Position numbers and translations under genes: made by a program. From Ancylobacter novellus DSM 506 (lineage in GTDB: Bacteria > Pseudomonadota > Alphaproteobacteria > Rhizobiales > Xanthobacteraceae), in NCBI RefSeq assembly GCF_000092925.1, contig NC_014217.1, forward strand, positions 2,232,001 through 2,296,000: 64,000 nucleotides of DNA, read 5' to 3'. Shown here in pieces: positions 56,661 to 64,000 of this stretch (position 1 is its first letter; each line of letters opens with the position of its first letter). The notes under the pieces were generated by a model, which saw nothing but the letters and a program-made list of their open reading frames with translations, was not told where the DNA came from and made no database searches.

Positions 56661-57458
56661 TCAGTTGATGCGGATGACGCCGCCGAGCGGGCTGGGCTTG
56701 AGATTGGCAGCCGGGATCGAGCCGGCGCAGAGCTGCTCGCGGAAGCCCATATAATTGGCCCGCATGTCTTCATAGCTCGGCGCCGTGGCGGCGGGAGCCG
56801 CGGGAGCGGGCGTCGCCCCACCCGCCGGCGGCGTCACCACCACCGAAGTCTCGGCCGGCGGCAACGGCATGTCCGCAGCAGCGGCGGCGACGCGGTCGGC
56901 GACCACATAGGCGACGGTGCCGTCATCCCAGACCGAATAGGTGAGGCCGTAGGTCACGAGGGTGCCGGCGATCTCGCGGGTGTTGCTCGGACCGACGAAG
57001 GGCAGCACCAGATAGGGACCTGCCGGCACGCCGTAGCTGCACATGGCATTGCCGAGGTCATCGGCGCGCGACACCCAGCCCATGCGGGTGGCGACGTCGA
57101 AGATGCCGCCGATGCCGGCGACGCTGTTGATGGCGAAGCGGCCGATCGAGGTGCCGGTATTGCTGAGGTCGCCCTGCACGGCGCTGGAGATGGCGGTCAG
57201 CGGCTCACGCAGATTGGTGAACACGTTGTCGACGCCGATCTGCACGCTGGCGGGCACATTGTTGCGGTAGGCATTGATGACCGGGGCCGCCACCACCCCG
57301 ACGAAAGCGGTGTTGAAGGTGTAGATGCCGCGGTTGAGCTGCTCCAGCGGATCCCAGACCGCCGAGGTCGCCACCTGCGCCGATGCCGGCACCGCTGCCG
57401 CCACCAGAATCGCCCCTGCCAGCGCCAAAGGCAGAGAAGTCTTGGATACCCGCATCAT
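56661..57458 (-). CDS. mlaA: MlaA/VacJ-like phospholipid transport protein without lipobox
   Basis: A 265-residue outer-membrane lipid-asymmetry protein by family. Conserved MlaA stretches: DPLEQLNRGIYTFNTAF, NVFTNLREPLTAISSAVQG, GRFAINSVAGIGGIFDVA, GPYLVLPFVGPSNTRE. Classical MlaA is a lipoprotein, but here the signal peptide ends VPASAQVATS with no Cys, so it would be a soluble or differently anchored form. A Pro/Ala-rich segment (TPAPAAPAATAPS) and FREQLCAGSIP follow. GAGGAG lies before the first of two adjacent ATGs. Confidence 0.85.
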   Translation of the reverse strand: MMRVSKTSLPLALAGAILVAAAVPASAQVATSAVWDPLEQLNRGIYTFNTAFVGVVAAPVINAYRNNVPASVQIGVDNVFTNLREPLTAISSAVQGDLSNTGTSIGRFAINSVAGIGGIFDVATRMGWVSRADDLGNAMCSYGVPAGPYLVLPFVGPSNTREIAGTLVTYGLTYSVWDDGTVAYVVADRVAAAAADMPLPPAETSVVVTPPAGGATPAPAAPAATAPSYEDMRANYMGFREQLCAGSIPAANLKPSPLGGVIRIN

Positions 57459-57521
57459 CTAGCTCCTCTATTCAGGTTCGCCGGCAGGGTTGCGCGGCTG
57501 CGAAGAAAACGGGCCACCGCG

Positions 57522-57875
57522 TCACGGCAGCACGGCATAGGCGAGAACCACGGCCCCGGCGGCGGCGATCCCCGTGGACAGGGAACCCGTCGCGGCAAAG
57601 CCGAGCGTGAATGCGCTGCCCAGCAGCGCGGTTCCATAAAGAACCTGCTGCACCGGCACCTCGAAGCCGAGGGGACCATCCTCGGCCGGCCTGGAGCGGG
57701 CCGCGTGCTCGTCCGCTGTCGGCAGGCGGGCTGGCTGGCCGAAGGAGACGGCCGGCGACAGCGCGGCCATCTGGCCGATCGGATCGGCGCGCGAGACCGA
57801 GGGGGCGGCCACCGAGGTGGCGACGAGCGTCGCCGCGAGCGCGGTGACGGTCAGGAACCCAGCCGATCTCGCCAC
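57522..57875 (-). CDS. Small secreted/membrane hypothetical protein
   Basis: A 117-residue protein with a signal peptide (LTVTALAATLVATSVAAPSV), a polar middle (GQPARLPTADEHAARSRPAED) and a hydrophobic glycine/alanine-rich C-terminal hairpin (LYGTALLGSAFTLGFAATG, IAAAGAVVLAYAVLP). The start is GTG, 9 nt after the stop of the membrane-fusion protein gene, so they are in one operon. Not recognised. Confidence 0.65.
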   Translation of the reverse strand: MARSAGFLTVTALAATLVATSVAAPSVSRADPIGQMAALSPAVSFGQPARLPTADEHAARSRPAEDGPLGFEVPVQQVLYGTALLGSAFTLGFAATGSLSTGIAAAGAVVLAYAVLP

Positions 57876-57884
57876 CCTTCCCCC

Positions 57885-59453
57885 CTATCGAATCTGGTTG
57901 AGCAGACTGGCGCCCTCGGTGACGACGCGCGCGCCGTCCGAAAGCCCGGACTCGACGACCATCTGGTTGCCGGCGATGCGCGTGGCGCGGACCTGGCGCG
58001 GCATGAAGGTCTCCGCGCCGGTCCGCTCCCAGACGATCGAACGCCCGTCGGCGTCGCGGATCACGCTGGACGAGGGAACCTGAATGCCGGAGATGGTGCG
58101 GTTCTGCTGCACGATCACGGTGACCGGCGTGCCGACGGTGACGCCCTCATGCGCGCCGACCACGCGGAAGCGCAGCGGCACCGCCTGGTTGCTCAGCGTC
58201 ATGCCGCCGCCGATGAAGTCGAGCTTCAGGGAACGCCCGGTCCGCGAGGTCGCGGTGGCGGAGCGGATGTTCTGGACGATGGCGGGATCATAGGCCGCCG
58301 CCTCGACCCAGAGCGTATCCGCGTCGACGATCTCGAACACGACCTGGCCCTGGGACACCGTGCCGCCGACCACGGCGGCGACATTGGAGATCACGCCGTC
58401 CCCCGTGGCGCGCAGCGCCTCGCGGCGGCCGAGCGCATTCTGCAAAGACACCAGCTCGCGGCGATAGCCGTCGATCTGCACCTTCATCGCTTCGATCTTG
58501 TTGGTGCGGTAGCGCACGAACAGCACGTCGCCGAGCCGCTCCATCTGCTTCTCGGCGAGCGAGATCTGGTTGGAGAGCTGCTGGATGCGCGCCTCGATCT
58601 GCGCCCGCTCCGACACGGCGACGGTGGGTTGCAGATAGGCGAGGAGATCGCCGCGCTTCACCCGCATGCCGAGATAGGGGAAGGATCCCGCATTAGCCTC
58701 GATGATGCCCGGAAGCGGGGCGTTCACGGTCGTGCCGGCCGAGGGGTCGGTGATGACGTGGCCGGGAATCTCGTAGGCCATGGCGACGTCGCCGGCGCGG
58801 CCGGTCTGCCAGCGCAGCGAGAACACGCGCTGCGTCGACATGGGCAGGAAGGCCGTGCCGTCCGGGCGGCGGTGCGGCGTGTCGCGCAGAAGGTCGAGCG
58901 CCGCGCGCGGCTGCTGCTGCGGCGCGATCACCGGCGGGGCCTGCTCGGCCTGCGCCACCTTCTCGTCCTTGACGGCCTGGCCTGGGTCGACGGCCGCGAC
59001 GGCGCCGGCAGCCGCCGCCTGCGGCGACGCCGCCGGCACGCTGTCGGAAAGCGAGGCTACCCGATAGCTGCCGCCGGCCGCACGCTCATCGGCAAAGCGC
59101 GACGAGCCCTCGGTGCGGCTCATGAGGACCGGCAGGATCGGGCTCGACGTCGCCGCCGGCCGGTTGGCGGCCTGCGGCAGCACGGTCGCCGCGCGCGTCT
59201 CCGGCGCGCCGCCGGGCTTGGCGCCGGAATCCTTGGCCGGCGGGTTGATGCCGTAATCCTGGCCCTCGGTATTCGCCATGTAGTTGGCGATATATTCCGC
59301 ACTGACCTCGCTAACGACTGTTGTCGCGGCGAGCGCCGCCGCGAAAACCATACTGGTCACAAAGTAATAGAGCATGATCGTCCCAAAGGCGCGCAACGTC
59401 TGGCGCCCGCAAGGCGCCGCCTTTTCCAAGTGGGGCGACTGTAGCACGTTCAT
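57885..59453 (-). CDS. HlyD/RND-type membrane fusion protein
   Basis: A 522-residue periplasmic adaptor. One N-terminal membrane helix (MLYYFVTSMVFAAALAATTVV, ~27-47) is followed by a long low-complexity linker (to ~215), a lipoyl-like half (PLPGIIEANAGSFPYLGMRV), a coiled-coil hairpin (ARIQQLSNQISLAEKQMERL, IEAMKVQIDGYRRELVSLQN), the second lipoyl half (GDGVISNVAAVVGGTVSQGQ) and beta-barrel domains. The ~170-residue Ala/Pro-rich linker before the adaptor core is unusual. No pump or outer-membrane channel gene is adjacent, so its partner is elsewhere. Confidence 0.85.
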   Translation of the reverse strand: MNVLQSPHLEKAAPCGRQTLRAFGTIMLYYFVTSMVFAAALAATTVVSEVSAEYIANYMANTEGQDYGINPPAKDSGAKPGGAPETRAATVLPQAANRPAATSSPILPVLMSRTEGSSRFADERAAGGSYRVASLSDSVPAASPQAAAAGAVAAVDPGQAVKDEKVAQAEQAPPVIAPQQQPRAALDLLRDTPHRRPDGTAFLPMSTQRVFSLRWQTGRAGDVAMAYEIPGHVITDPSAGTTVNAPLPGIIEANAGSFPYLGMRVKRGDLLAYLQPTVAVSERAQIEARIQQLSNQISLAEKQMERLGDVLFVRYRTNKIEAMKVQIDGYRRELVSLQNALGRREALRATGDGVISNVAAVVGGTVSQGQVVFEIVDADTLWVEAAAYDPAIVQNIRSATATSRTGRSLKLDFIGGGMTLSNQAVPLRFRVVGAHEGVTVGTPVTVIVQQNRTISGIQVPSSSVIRDADGRSIVWERTGAETFMPRQVRATRIAGNQMVVESGLSDGARVVTEGASLLNQIR

Positions 59454-59674
59454 ACCGCGACGCGAAGGAAATCGCGGGCCTGCCGGCCTTGATGACGCAA
59501 GGTTTTTGCGCGGAGCTCTGCGTCATCCGTGCGACACATGCGGCGGGCGCGAAAAGCACATCCGGCGGCATAATGCACTGCGGGGAGCGTGATAGCGGCC
59601 GGGAGCGCCGATAGGGCTTGATATGGAGCCGGCGGTGAATATTGTCGGGTCTTCTTTTGTCGGGCGGACATTCA

Positions 59675-60226
59675 ATGAGACGGCTCTATTCGAAGCGCGT
59701 GGCGGCCCGGCTGGCCGGCGGCGTCCTGTGCCTGGGCCTTGCCGGTGCGGCGCCCGCGGCGGCGCAGAACATCGCGAGCGACATGGATTTCCGCGGCATG
59801 AGCACGCTGCGTGTCGCCGCCAGCCCGATGACGGTCGAATCGCTCGATTGCGGCATCGAATCGGCCAGCCTCGTGCGCGAATTGCAGAAGCAGTTCGAAG
59901 CCGAGGGGCTCAAGCCGGCGGCGTCCGACGGGGCGCTCGGCGTCGTCACCGTGCTCTCGACGCGCGACGGCGACCGGAACCTGTGCAATTCCACGCTGAT
60001 GCTCGGCGCCTACAAGAAGGCGTCGTTCTTCGACAAGGATGTCGGCTGGATTCGCAGCGGCTATGTGGTGGTGTGGCAGAGCGCGGTTCTGGTGACCTCG
60101 CCGTCCGAGGGCCATGCAGTCGAGGTGCGCGATGCCCTCTCCCGCCTCGGCGATGCGCTGCTGGGCGACTGGCGCACCGCCAACCGCCCGGCCTCCGCGG
60201 CAGCCGCCGTCGCGCCGGCCCAGTAG
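59675..60226 (+). CDS. Secreted hypothetical protein
   Basis: A 183-residue protein with a signal peptide (VAARLAGGVLCLGLAGAAPAAAQ). The mature part is an alpha/beta protein (MSTLRVAASPMTVESLDCGI, LVRELQKQFEAEGLKPAASD, VVTVLSTRDGDRNLCNSTLM, SGYVVVWQSAVLVTSPSEGH). Two Cys could pair. An open frame upstream of the ATG begins at a TTG and is not preferred. It diverges from the membrane-fusion gene. I do not recognise the family. Confidence 0.7.
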   Translation: MRRLYSKRVAARLAGGVLCLGLAGAAPAAAQNIASDMDFRGMSTLRVAASPMTVESLDCGIESASLVRELQKQFEAEGLKPAASDGALGVVTVLSTRDGDRNLCNSTLMLGAYKKASFFDKDVGWIRSGYVVVWQSAVLVTSPSEGHAVEVRDALSRLGDALLGDWRTANRPASAAAAVAPAQ

Positions 60227-60260
60227 CTGGCTACCATCCGGCGATCAGCGGCAAAGCACG

Positions 60261-60301
60261 CAGAAAAGAAAAGCCGGCCACCCCGAAGCGGGACGGCCGG
60301 C
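60261..60301 (-). terminator. Intrinsic terminator of the 130-residue protein gene
   Basis: Read on the minus strand: stem GCCGGCC..GGCCGGC extended by an inner GTCCCG/CGGGGT pairing, followed by TTTTCTTTTCTG. It lies 29 bp past the stop, between two convergent genes. Confidence 0.8.
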
Positions 60302-60329
60302 ATCCATGTCGCAGCCCGATCGGTGCGGC

Positions 60330-60722
60330 TCAGTTCCCGTACACCCAGTAGCCGACATAGCCGCCGACCACCGCGCCCACGGCGGACACCGCGATCTGGC
60401 TGGCCATCATCGCAGAGCCCGCACCGGCCGCCATCGTGCCGCCGCCGCCAGCCGCCGCGATGGCCGGCGTCGCCAGGCCGGCGGTCAGCATGTTGGCGAC
60501 CATGATGCCGCCGACCGCGCCGACGGTGATGGCGACGATCTGGTAGGGATCGGTCGCGTCCGGGTCTTCCGGCTTCGGCACGGAATCGGAGAGCGAGGTG
60601 GACGGCACCACTTCGGTGCCCGGCGGCGTGACCGTCGCCGGCGCCTGGTTCTGGGCGGCGGCCGGCAATATGCTCGCCGCGCCGAAGGTAAGGAGGGTCA
60701 AGGCAAGGATCAGACTGCGCAT
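60330..60722 (-). CDS. Small exported glycine/alanine-rich protein
   Basis: A 130-residue protein with a signal peptide (LILALTLLTFGAASILPAAAQ), a polar linker (TEVVPSTSLSDSVPKPEDPD) and a hydrophobic C-terminal half with two glycine-rich helices (VAITVGAVGGIMVANMLTAG, IAVSAVGAVVGGYVGYWVYG). The general plan resembles the small protein encoded at 57.5-57.9 kb. The SLSDSVP motif also appears in the linker of the nearby membrane-fusion protein, which may be chance. Function unknown. Confidence 0.65.
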   Translation of the reverse strand: MRSLILALTLLTFGAASILPAAAQNQAPATVTPPGTEVVPSTSLSDSVPKPEDPDATDPYQIVAITVGAVGGIMVANMLTAGLATPAIAAAGGGGTMAAGAGSAMMASQIAVSAVGAVVGGYVGYWVYGN

Positions 60723-60827
60723 GGACTTCTATCCCCTGGCTATGCCGCGATCCCGCACGCGGCGTGAGGCACGTCTCTAAAGTCCGGAACTCCGCACCCG
60801 GGCGCCCGAACGCGGCCGCCCGCCGGG

Positions 60828-61295
60828 CTACACGCTCCGGAACGGAAGCGCGAAGAAAGGAGCCGGCTTCTTTTCTTTGCCAATCTTATCATACCATCCG
60901 CGTGACATCACCATCGTCCGCTTCGGCCGGAACTTGTTCTGCTCCATGACCTGCTTGACGAAGCCGCGCGCCTCCTCCTCGGTCAGCACGCCGCCGGACA
61001 GCTCGTTGTAGAGCTCCGTAGCCTCGCGGAATTTCTTCTTGCCGATTTTCTTGCGCTTGCCGCCATAGCGCGAAAGGATCGGCAGGATACGGCTGTCGAC
61101 CTCGCGCTCGAGATACATCTTCTGCTGCTGCGCGACGTAAAGCACGATGCCGCGCGCATCCTGTGGATCGAGCCCGAACTGGGAGATGCCCTGCTCGAGC
61201 AGCCGGCGCTCCTCGGCCTTGGAGAGGAACGGACGGTCCATGGCCGCCAGCTCCACATAGCCCATGAACCGATCACCCGCAGTGTCCTTAGGCAT
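60828..61295 (-). CDS. Hypothetical basic cytoplasmic protein
   Basis: A 155-residue helical protein rich in Lys/Arg/Glu, with no signal peptide. Features: MDRPFLSKAEERRLLEQGIS, FGLDPQDARGIVLYVAQQQK, ILPILSRYGGKRKKIGKKKF, REATELYNELSGGVLTEEEA, FRPKRTMVMSRGWYDKIG. The basic GGKRKKIGKKK stretch could contact nucleic acid or membrane. The start at MPKDTAGDRF has a GGGCGGG upstream; a later ATG (MGYVELAAMD) is possible. Not recognised. Confidence 0.68.
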   Translation of the reverse strand: MPKDTAGDRFMGYVELAAMDRPFLSKAEERRLLEQGISQFGLDPQDARGIVLYVAQQQKMYLEREVDSRILPILSRYGGKRKKIGKKKFREATELYNELSGGVLTEEEARGFVKQVMEQNKFRPKRTMVMSRGWYDKIGKEKKPAPFFALPFRSV

Positions 61296-61391
61296 TGCCC
61301 GCCCCGAATTCGATGAACAACGCCACCGGCGCCGCCCCAGCCCCATCATCGCACCGCCCGGCAACGCCGGCGTGACTGATCGTTTCCAGCC

Positions 61392-62912
61392 TCATCGCCA
61401 GAACTGCAATATCGCGAAAAAGGCGTGAGAAAGCAGTGTCAAAGATACTCCGATCACGATCGCCTTGGCGATAGCGTTGTTGATCGATACCACCGACAAT
61501 TTCGGGCGCAGGCCGATGAGGATCGCCGCGCCGCTGCCGAGCAGCGAGCTCAGCGCGATCTTGGCCCCCACCCATCCGAGCTGCGCATAGAGCGCGGGGC
61601 CGGCTTCGATGAGCCGGCGGAAGTAATTCTCCTGCCAGAACTCCATCGGCTGGTCCGGAAAGAACACCTGCCACGTCTGCAGCGCCGCCCAGGAAGCGGT
61701 CGCCAGCGCCGCCACGGTCAGCAGCGACAGCGACAGCGTGTTGGCGACGAAGATCGACACGACGAGGTAGCGCAATCCGGGAATGGCGAGGTTGCGCATC
61801 GCCGGCAGCTGCGCCGACAAGGTGCGGTTGCCCAGATCCGCGCAGATCACCGCGCTGTTGCGCGCCACCACCAGGATGGAGGCGATGAGCGGCACCGAGA
61901 TGGTGGTCTGCACGAAGCCGATGCCTGCCAGCGTCTCGTCGTGCAGGATCGACTTCAGATACCCGCCGAAGGAATGGTAGTTGAAGCCGAACCACATCGA
62001 CACGAAGCCGAGGATGGCGCCGCCGAGCCCGAGATAGGCCAGCATGAAGGGCGAGGCGCACAGCACCCAGAAATACTCGGCGAAATAGCGCGCGAACCAG
62101 CGCAGCGGATGGCCGCCGCGCATGCTGCGGCGCCAGGCGGACGCCTCCGGCGCCGGCGCGCCGCTCTCCGCCGCCGACAGCGCGACTTCGCCCTCGATAT
62201 CGAGCCCCTTCATGGCGCGCTCGATCGCGCCCATGTCGGGGGCGACCTGCCGCACGGTGCGGCTGCGCGTGTCGAGCAGCAGCACCTTGTCGGCCAGCGG
62301 CAGCAGGTCGTCGACATGGTGGGCGGCGATCAGCACCGGCGTGCCGCGCTCGGTGCAGATGTCCTTAATGATGCCGGCGAGCCGGCGCGAGGAGATGATG
62401 TCGAGGCCGGAATTGGGCTCGTCGAGAATCAGGATCGGGTGGCCGGCGATCAGCGTGCGGGCGATGGCGATGCGCTGCTTCTGCCCGCCGCTGCAGGAGG
62501 CGATCGGCTGCTCGGGCCGGATATCGGCGAGCAGCGACATGATCGGGCCGGCGTCGTAATGGTGCGCCGACTTCGGCGCGTGGTCGGCGGCGATCTTCAC
62601 GTTCTCGCCGGCGCTGAGGTCGTCGAACAGCGCATTGCCCTGGAAGACGAGGCCGCACATGTCGCTGCGGCTGGTCGAGAGGTCGACCACCCTCTCGCCA
62701 TAGCTGAGCGTGCCCTCGATTTTCCACTCGCCGTCGCGCTCGTCGATCAGCCCACACAGCGTGTTGATGATGCTGGTCTTGCCGCTGCCGCTCGGGCCGA
62801 TGATCAGCACCAGCTCGCGCGCGCCGACCTCGAAATGCGCCCGACGCACCAGGTCCACCCCGTGCGGGGTGGTGATGGTCAGGTCGCGTACCGACAGGAC
62901 GAGGCCGCTCAC
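61392..62912 (-). CDS. Fused ABC ATPase-MlaE-type permease
   Basis: A 506-residue fusion. The N-terminal ATPase (~1-245) has Walker A GPSGSGKT (39-46), signature CSGGQKQR (140-147), Walker B PILILDEPNSGLD and H-loop AAHHVDDLLP. After a short linker, the C-terminal part (~285-506) is an MlaE/Ttg2B-like permease with about five helices (GIGFVQTTISVPLIASILVVARNSA region). In the Mla lipid system these are separate MlaF and MlaE proteins. The start is GTG in a GTGA overlap with the upstream gene. Likely moves lipids in the envelope; direction unknown. Confidence 0.85.
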   Translation of the reverse strand: MSGLVLSVRDLTITTPHGVDLVRRAHFEVGARELVLIIGPSGSGKTSIINTLCGLIDERDGEWKIEGTLSYGERVVDLSTSRSDMCGLVFQGNALFDDLSAGENVKIAADHAPKSAHHYDAGPIMSLLADIRPEQPIASCSGGQKQRIAIARTLIAGHPILILDEPNSGLDIISSRRLAGIIKDICTERGTPVLIAAHHVDDLLPLADKVLLLDTRSRTVRQVAPDMGAIERAMKGLDIEGEVALSAAESGAPAPEASAWRRSMRGGHPLRWFARYFAEYFWVLCASPFMLAYLGLGGAILGFVSMWFGFNYHSFGGYLKSILHDETLAGIGFVQTTISVPLIASILVVARNSAVICADLGNRTLSAQLPAMRNLAIPGLRYLVVSIFVANTLSLSLLTVAALATASWAALQTWQVFFPDQPMEFWQENYFRRLIEAGPALYAQLGWVGAKIALSSLLGSGAAILIGLRPKLSVVSINNAIAKAIVIGVSLTLLSHAFFAILQFWR

Positions 62913-64000
62913 GATCCGGCTCCCCTGCCCGGCCCGACCCGCTCGAGCGTCACCGCCGCGTCGCTCTCGACGCCCTGCAGCCGCTTCAGGTCCTCCGGCG
63001 TCACCAGCATGATCAGCGGCGTGCGCGCGGCCATGGCGAAGGCCTTGAAGACGTGCGCCGCCAGCGGGTTCAGCGTGCTCTCCGAGCCGAGCCCGCCGAG
63101 ATGCTGCGGCAGGGCGCCGGCGAGCATGGCGACCGAATCGGTGAAGGGCCGCAGCATCGCCCGCAGCCGCACATCCCAGAACATCTGCGTCACCACCGCG
63201 GGCACGCGGCGGTCGCGCAGCAGCGCGTCGATGGAACCGATGACGATGCGCTCGGTGAGCTGCCGCGCCTCCCGCGTCTCCAGCTGGGCGCGGCCGAAAT
63301 TGACCAGCACCTGCTGCAGCCGCGGATCGGCGAGCGTCTCGCTCATGGCGCGGATCGCCGGCTCATAGTCGAGCCCATAACCGAAGGGGACGCCGATGGC
63401 GCTCGCCCAGTTGGCGCGCACCATCTGCCAGAACGCGCCCGAGAGCCGGCTCACCAATATCTCCTGCACCTCGCCGCGCAGGGCCCGGCGCATGGCCGGC
63501 TCGGCATTGGCGAGCAGCCCCTGCAGCGCGGCCTGGGTGCGCGGGTCGCGCCAGGCGCTGGAGATCGCGTCGGTCAGCATGGCCCGCAGTTCGGGGCGGT
63601 ATTCATTGGTGAACACGTCGGAGGTGATGATGCGCTCGATCGCCTGCGCCGCCATGTCCTGCACCAGGCTGATGCGGTGGCGCAGCTCGGCCTGCGAGCT
63701 CTCCGTCGCCGCCCCCCACAGCACGCTGATGCTCGCATCGGCGAGGATCGCCTCGTCGGCGTCGGCATATTCCCTGACGGTGCTGGGGAACAGGTCGACG
63801 CGGATGCGGCCGTCCTTGCCGATCACCGCCGTGCCGTGCCGCACCACGCTGTGGTCCGGCCGCATGACGAAGACGGGGATCGTGCCGGCAAAGGTGATGG
63901 TCTGCGCCGTGGGCTCGCGGAAATACAGCACCCGCGCATCGCTCGGGGCGTGCGGCAGCACCCGCCAGGCGGCGCCGACGAAAGCGGCGATGATGGCGAG
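62909..64000 (-). CDS. Membrane-anchored periplasmic protein, N-terminus cut by window edge
   Basis: The frame is open through the last base of the window, so the start lies beyond it; at least 363 residues are present. The visible N-terminal end is a membrane helix (LAIIAAFVGAAWRVL). The rest is a long helical periplasmic region (ISLVQDMAAQAIERIITSD, ELRAMLTDAISSAWRDPRTQ, FGRAQLETREARQLTERIVI). It does not show the MCE fold expected of an MlaD partner, though its stop overlaps the ATPase-MlaE fusion gene by 4 nt, making it that transporter's likely partner. Not recognised. Confidence 0.75.
   Translation of the reverse strand, partial: LAIIAAFVGAAWRVLPHAPSDARVLYFREPTAQTITFAGTIPVFVMRPDHSVVRHGTAVIGKDGRIRVDLFPSTVREYADADEAILADASISVLWGAATESSQAELRHRISLVQDMAAQAIERIITSDVFTNEYRPELRAMLTDAISSAWRDPRTQAALQGLLANAEPAMRRALRGEVQEILVSRLSGAFWQMVRANWASAIGVPFGYGLDYEPAIRAMSETLADPRLQQVLVNFGRAQLETREARQLTERIVIGSIDALLRDRRVPAVVTQMFWDVRLRAMLRPFTDSVAMLAGALPQHLGGLGSESTLNPLAAHVFKAFAMAARTPLIMLVTPEDLKRLQGVESDAAVTLERVGPGRGAGS

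Noticed and set aside
56613..59444. A 943-codon open frame on the plus strand across the MlaA-like and membrane-fusion genes
   Set aside because: It is antisense to two well-supported genes, Arg/Gly/His/Asp-rich without domains, and typical of long spurious frames in very GC-rich DNA.

Overview
The window is very GC-rich DNA with dense, mostly conventional gene content. It looks like an alphaproteobacterium of the order Hyphomicrobiales (Rhizobiales). The evidence is the NADP-type isocitrate dehydrogenase, the DUF1476 F1-ATPase zeta inhibitor, the order purC-purS-purQ-purL-bolA-grxD, a GAAC-N7-GAAC SOS box in front of recA, an NrsF-controlled ECF sigma factor, and several alphaproteobacterial palindromic repeats. 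A Xanthobacteraceae member (Ancylobacter/Starkeya-like) is my guess from overall feel and is not proven. I found no tRNA, rRNA, CRISPR array, insertion sequence or prophage.

Layout. 1-6.8 kb: a branched-chain amino-acid type binding protein, a CcdA-like thiol transporter, a P1 aminopeptidase and a glycine betaine ABC operon (proVWX). 6.8-14 kb: rpe, purB and two secreted SH3b proteins, one of 989 residues with six SH3b modules and an internal 433-bp duplication, then the ATPase zeta inhibitor. 14-19 kb: the purine block purC/S/Q/L followed by bolA and the monothiol glutaredoxin gene. 19-32.5 kb: mostly housekeeping genes (rpsD, a lytic transglycosylase, murI, trmJ, icd, a cyclic-nucleotide-gated potassium channel, alaS, recA). 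32.7-36.2 kb: a VOC protein, a BNR beta-propeller coupled to a MoaD-like protein, and a YCII protein coupled to an ECF42-type sigma factor. 36.5-42.8 kb: a four-gene ABC importer and a two-gene GMC dehydrogenase. 42.9-46.3 kb: a sulfite-oxidase-family enzyme, its cytochrome b and an MXKDX repeat protein, diverging from an ECF sigma/NrsF pair. 46.4-55.3 kb: small envelope proteins, then a tightly overlapping operon of a membrane sensor, a sensor-HAMP-MFS fusion, a periplasmic binding protein and a formyltransferase, and divergently a pair of paralogous membrane proteins. 55.4-64 kb: a CDF cation exporter, an MlaA-like protein, a membrane-fusion protein, small secreted proteins, and an ABC ATPase-MlaE permease fusion coupled to a membrane protein cut by the window edge.

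How parts work together. The NrsF cassette is readable as a circuit. Two GTAACC-N16-CGTA elements face away from each other in the 316-bp gap, one serving the sigma/anti-sigma genes and one the MXKDX/cytochrome b/sulfite-oxidase genes. NrsF keeps Cys131 and Cys181, so the set looks like an envelope redox or metal stress response.

The most unusual locus is 49.4-54.3 kb. A Cache-like periplasmic sensor with HAMP is fused to a whole major facilitator transporter. Every junction with its neighbours is a 4-nt stop/start overlap, and no histidine kinase or cyclase is present. I know of no named system with this composition and rank it as the best candidate for something undescribed.
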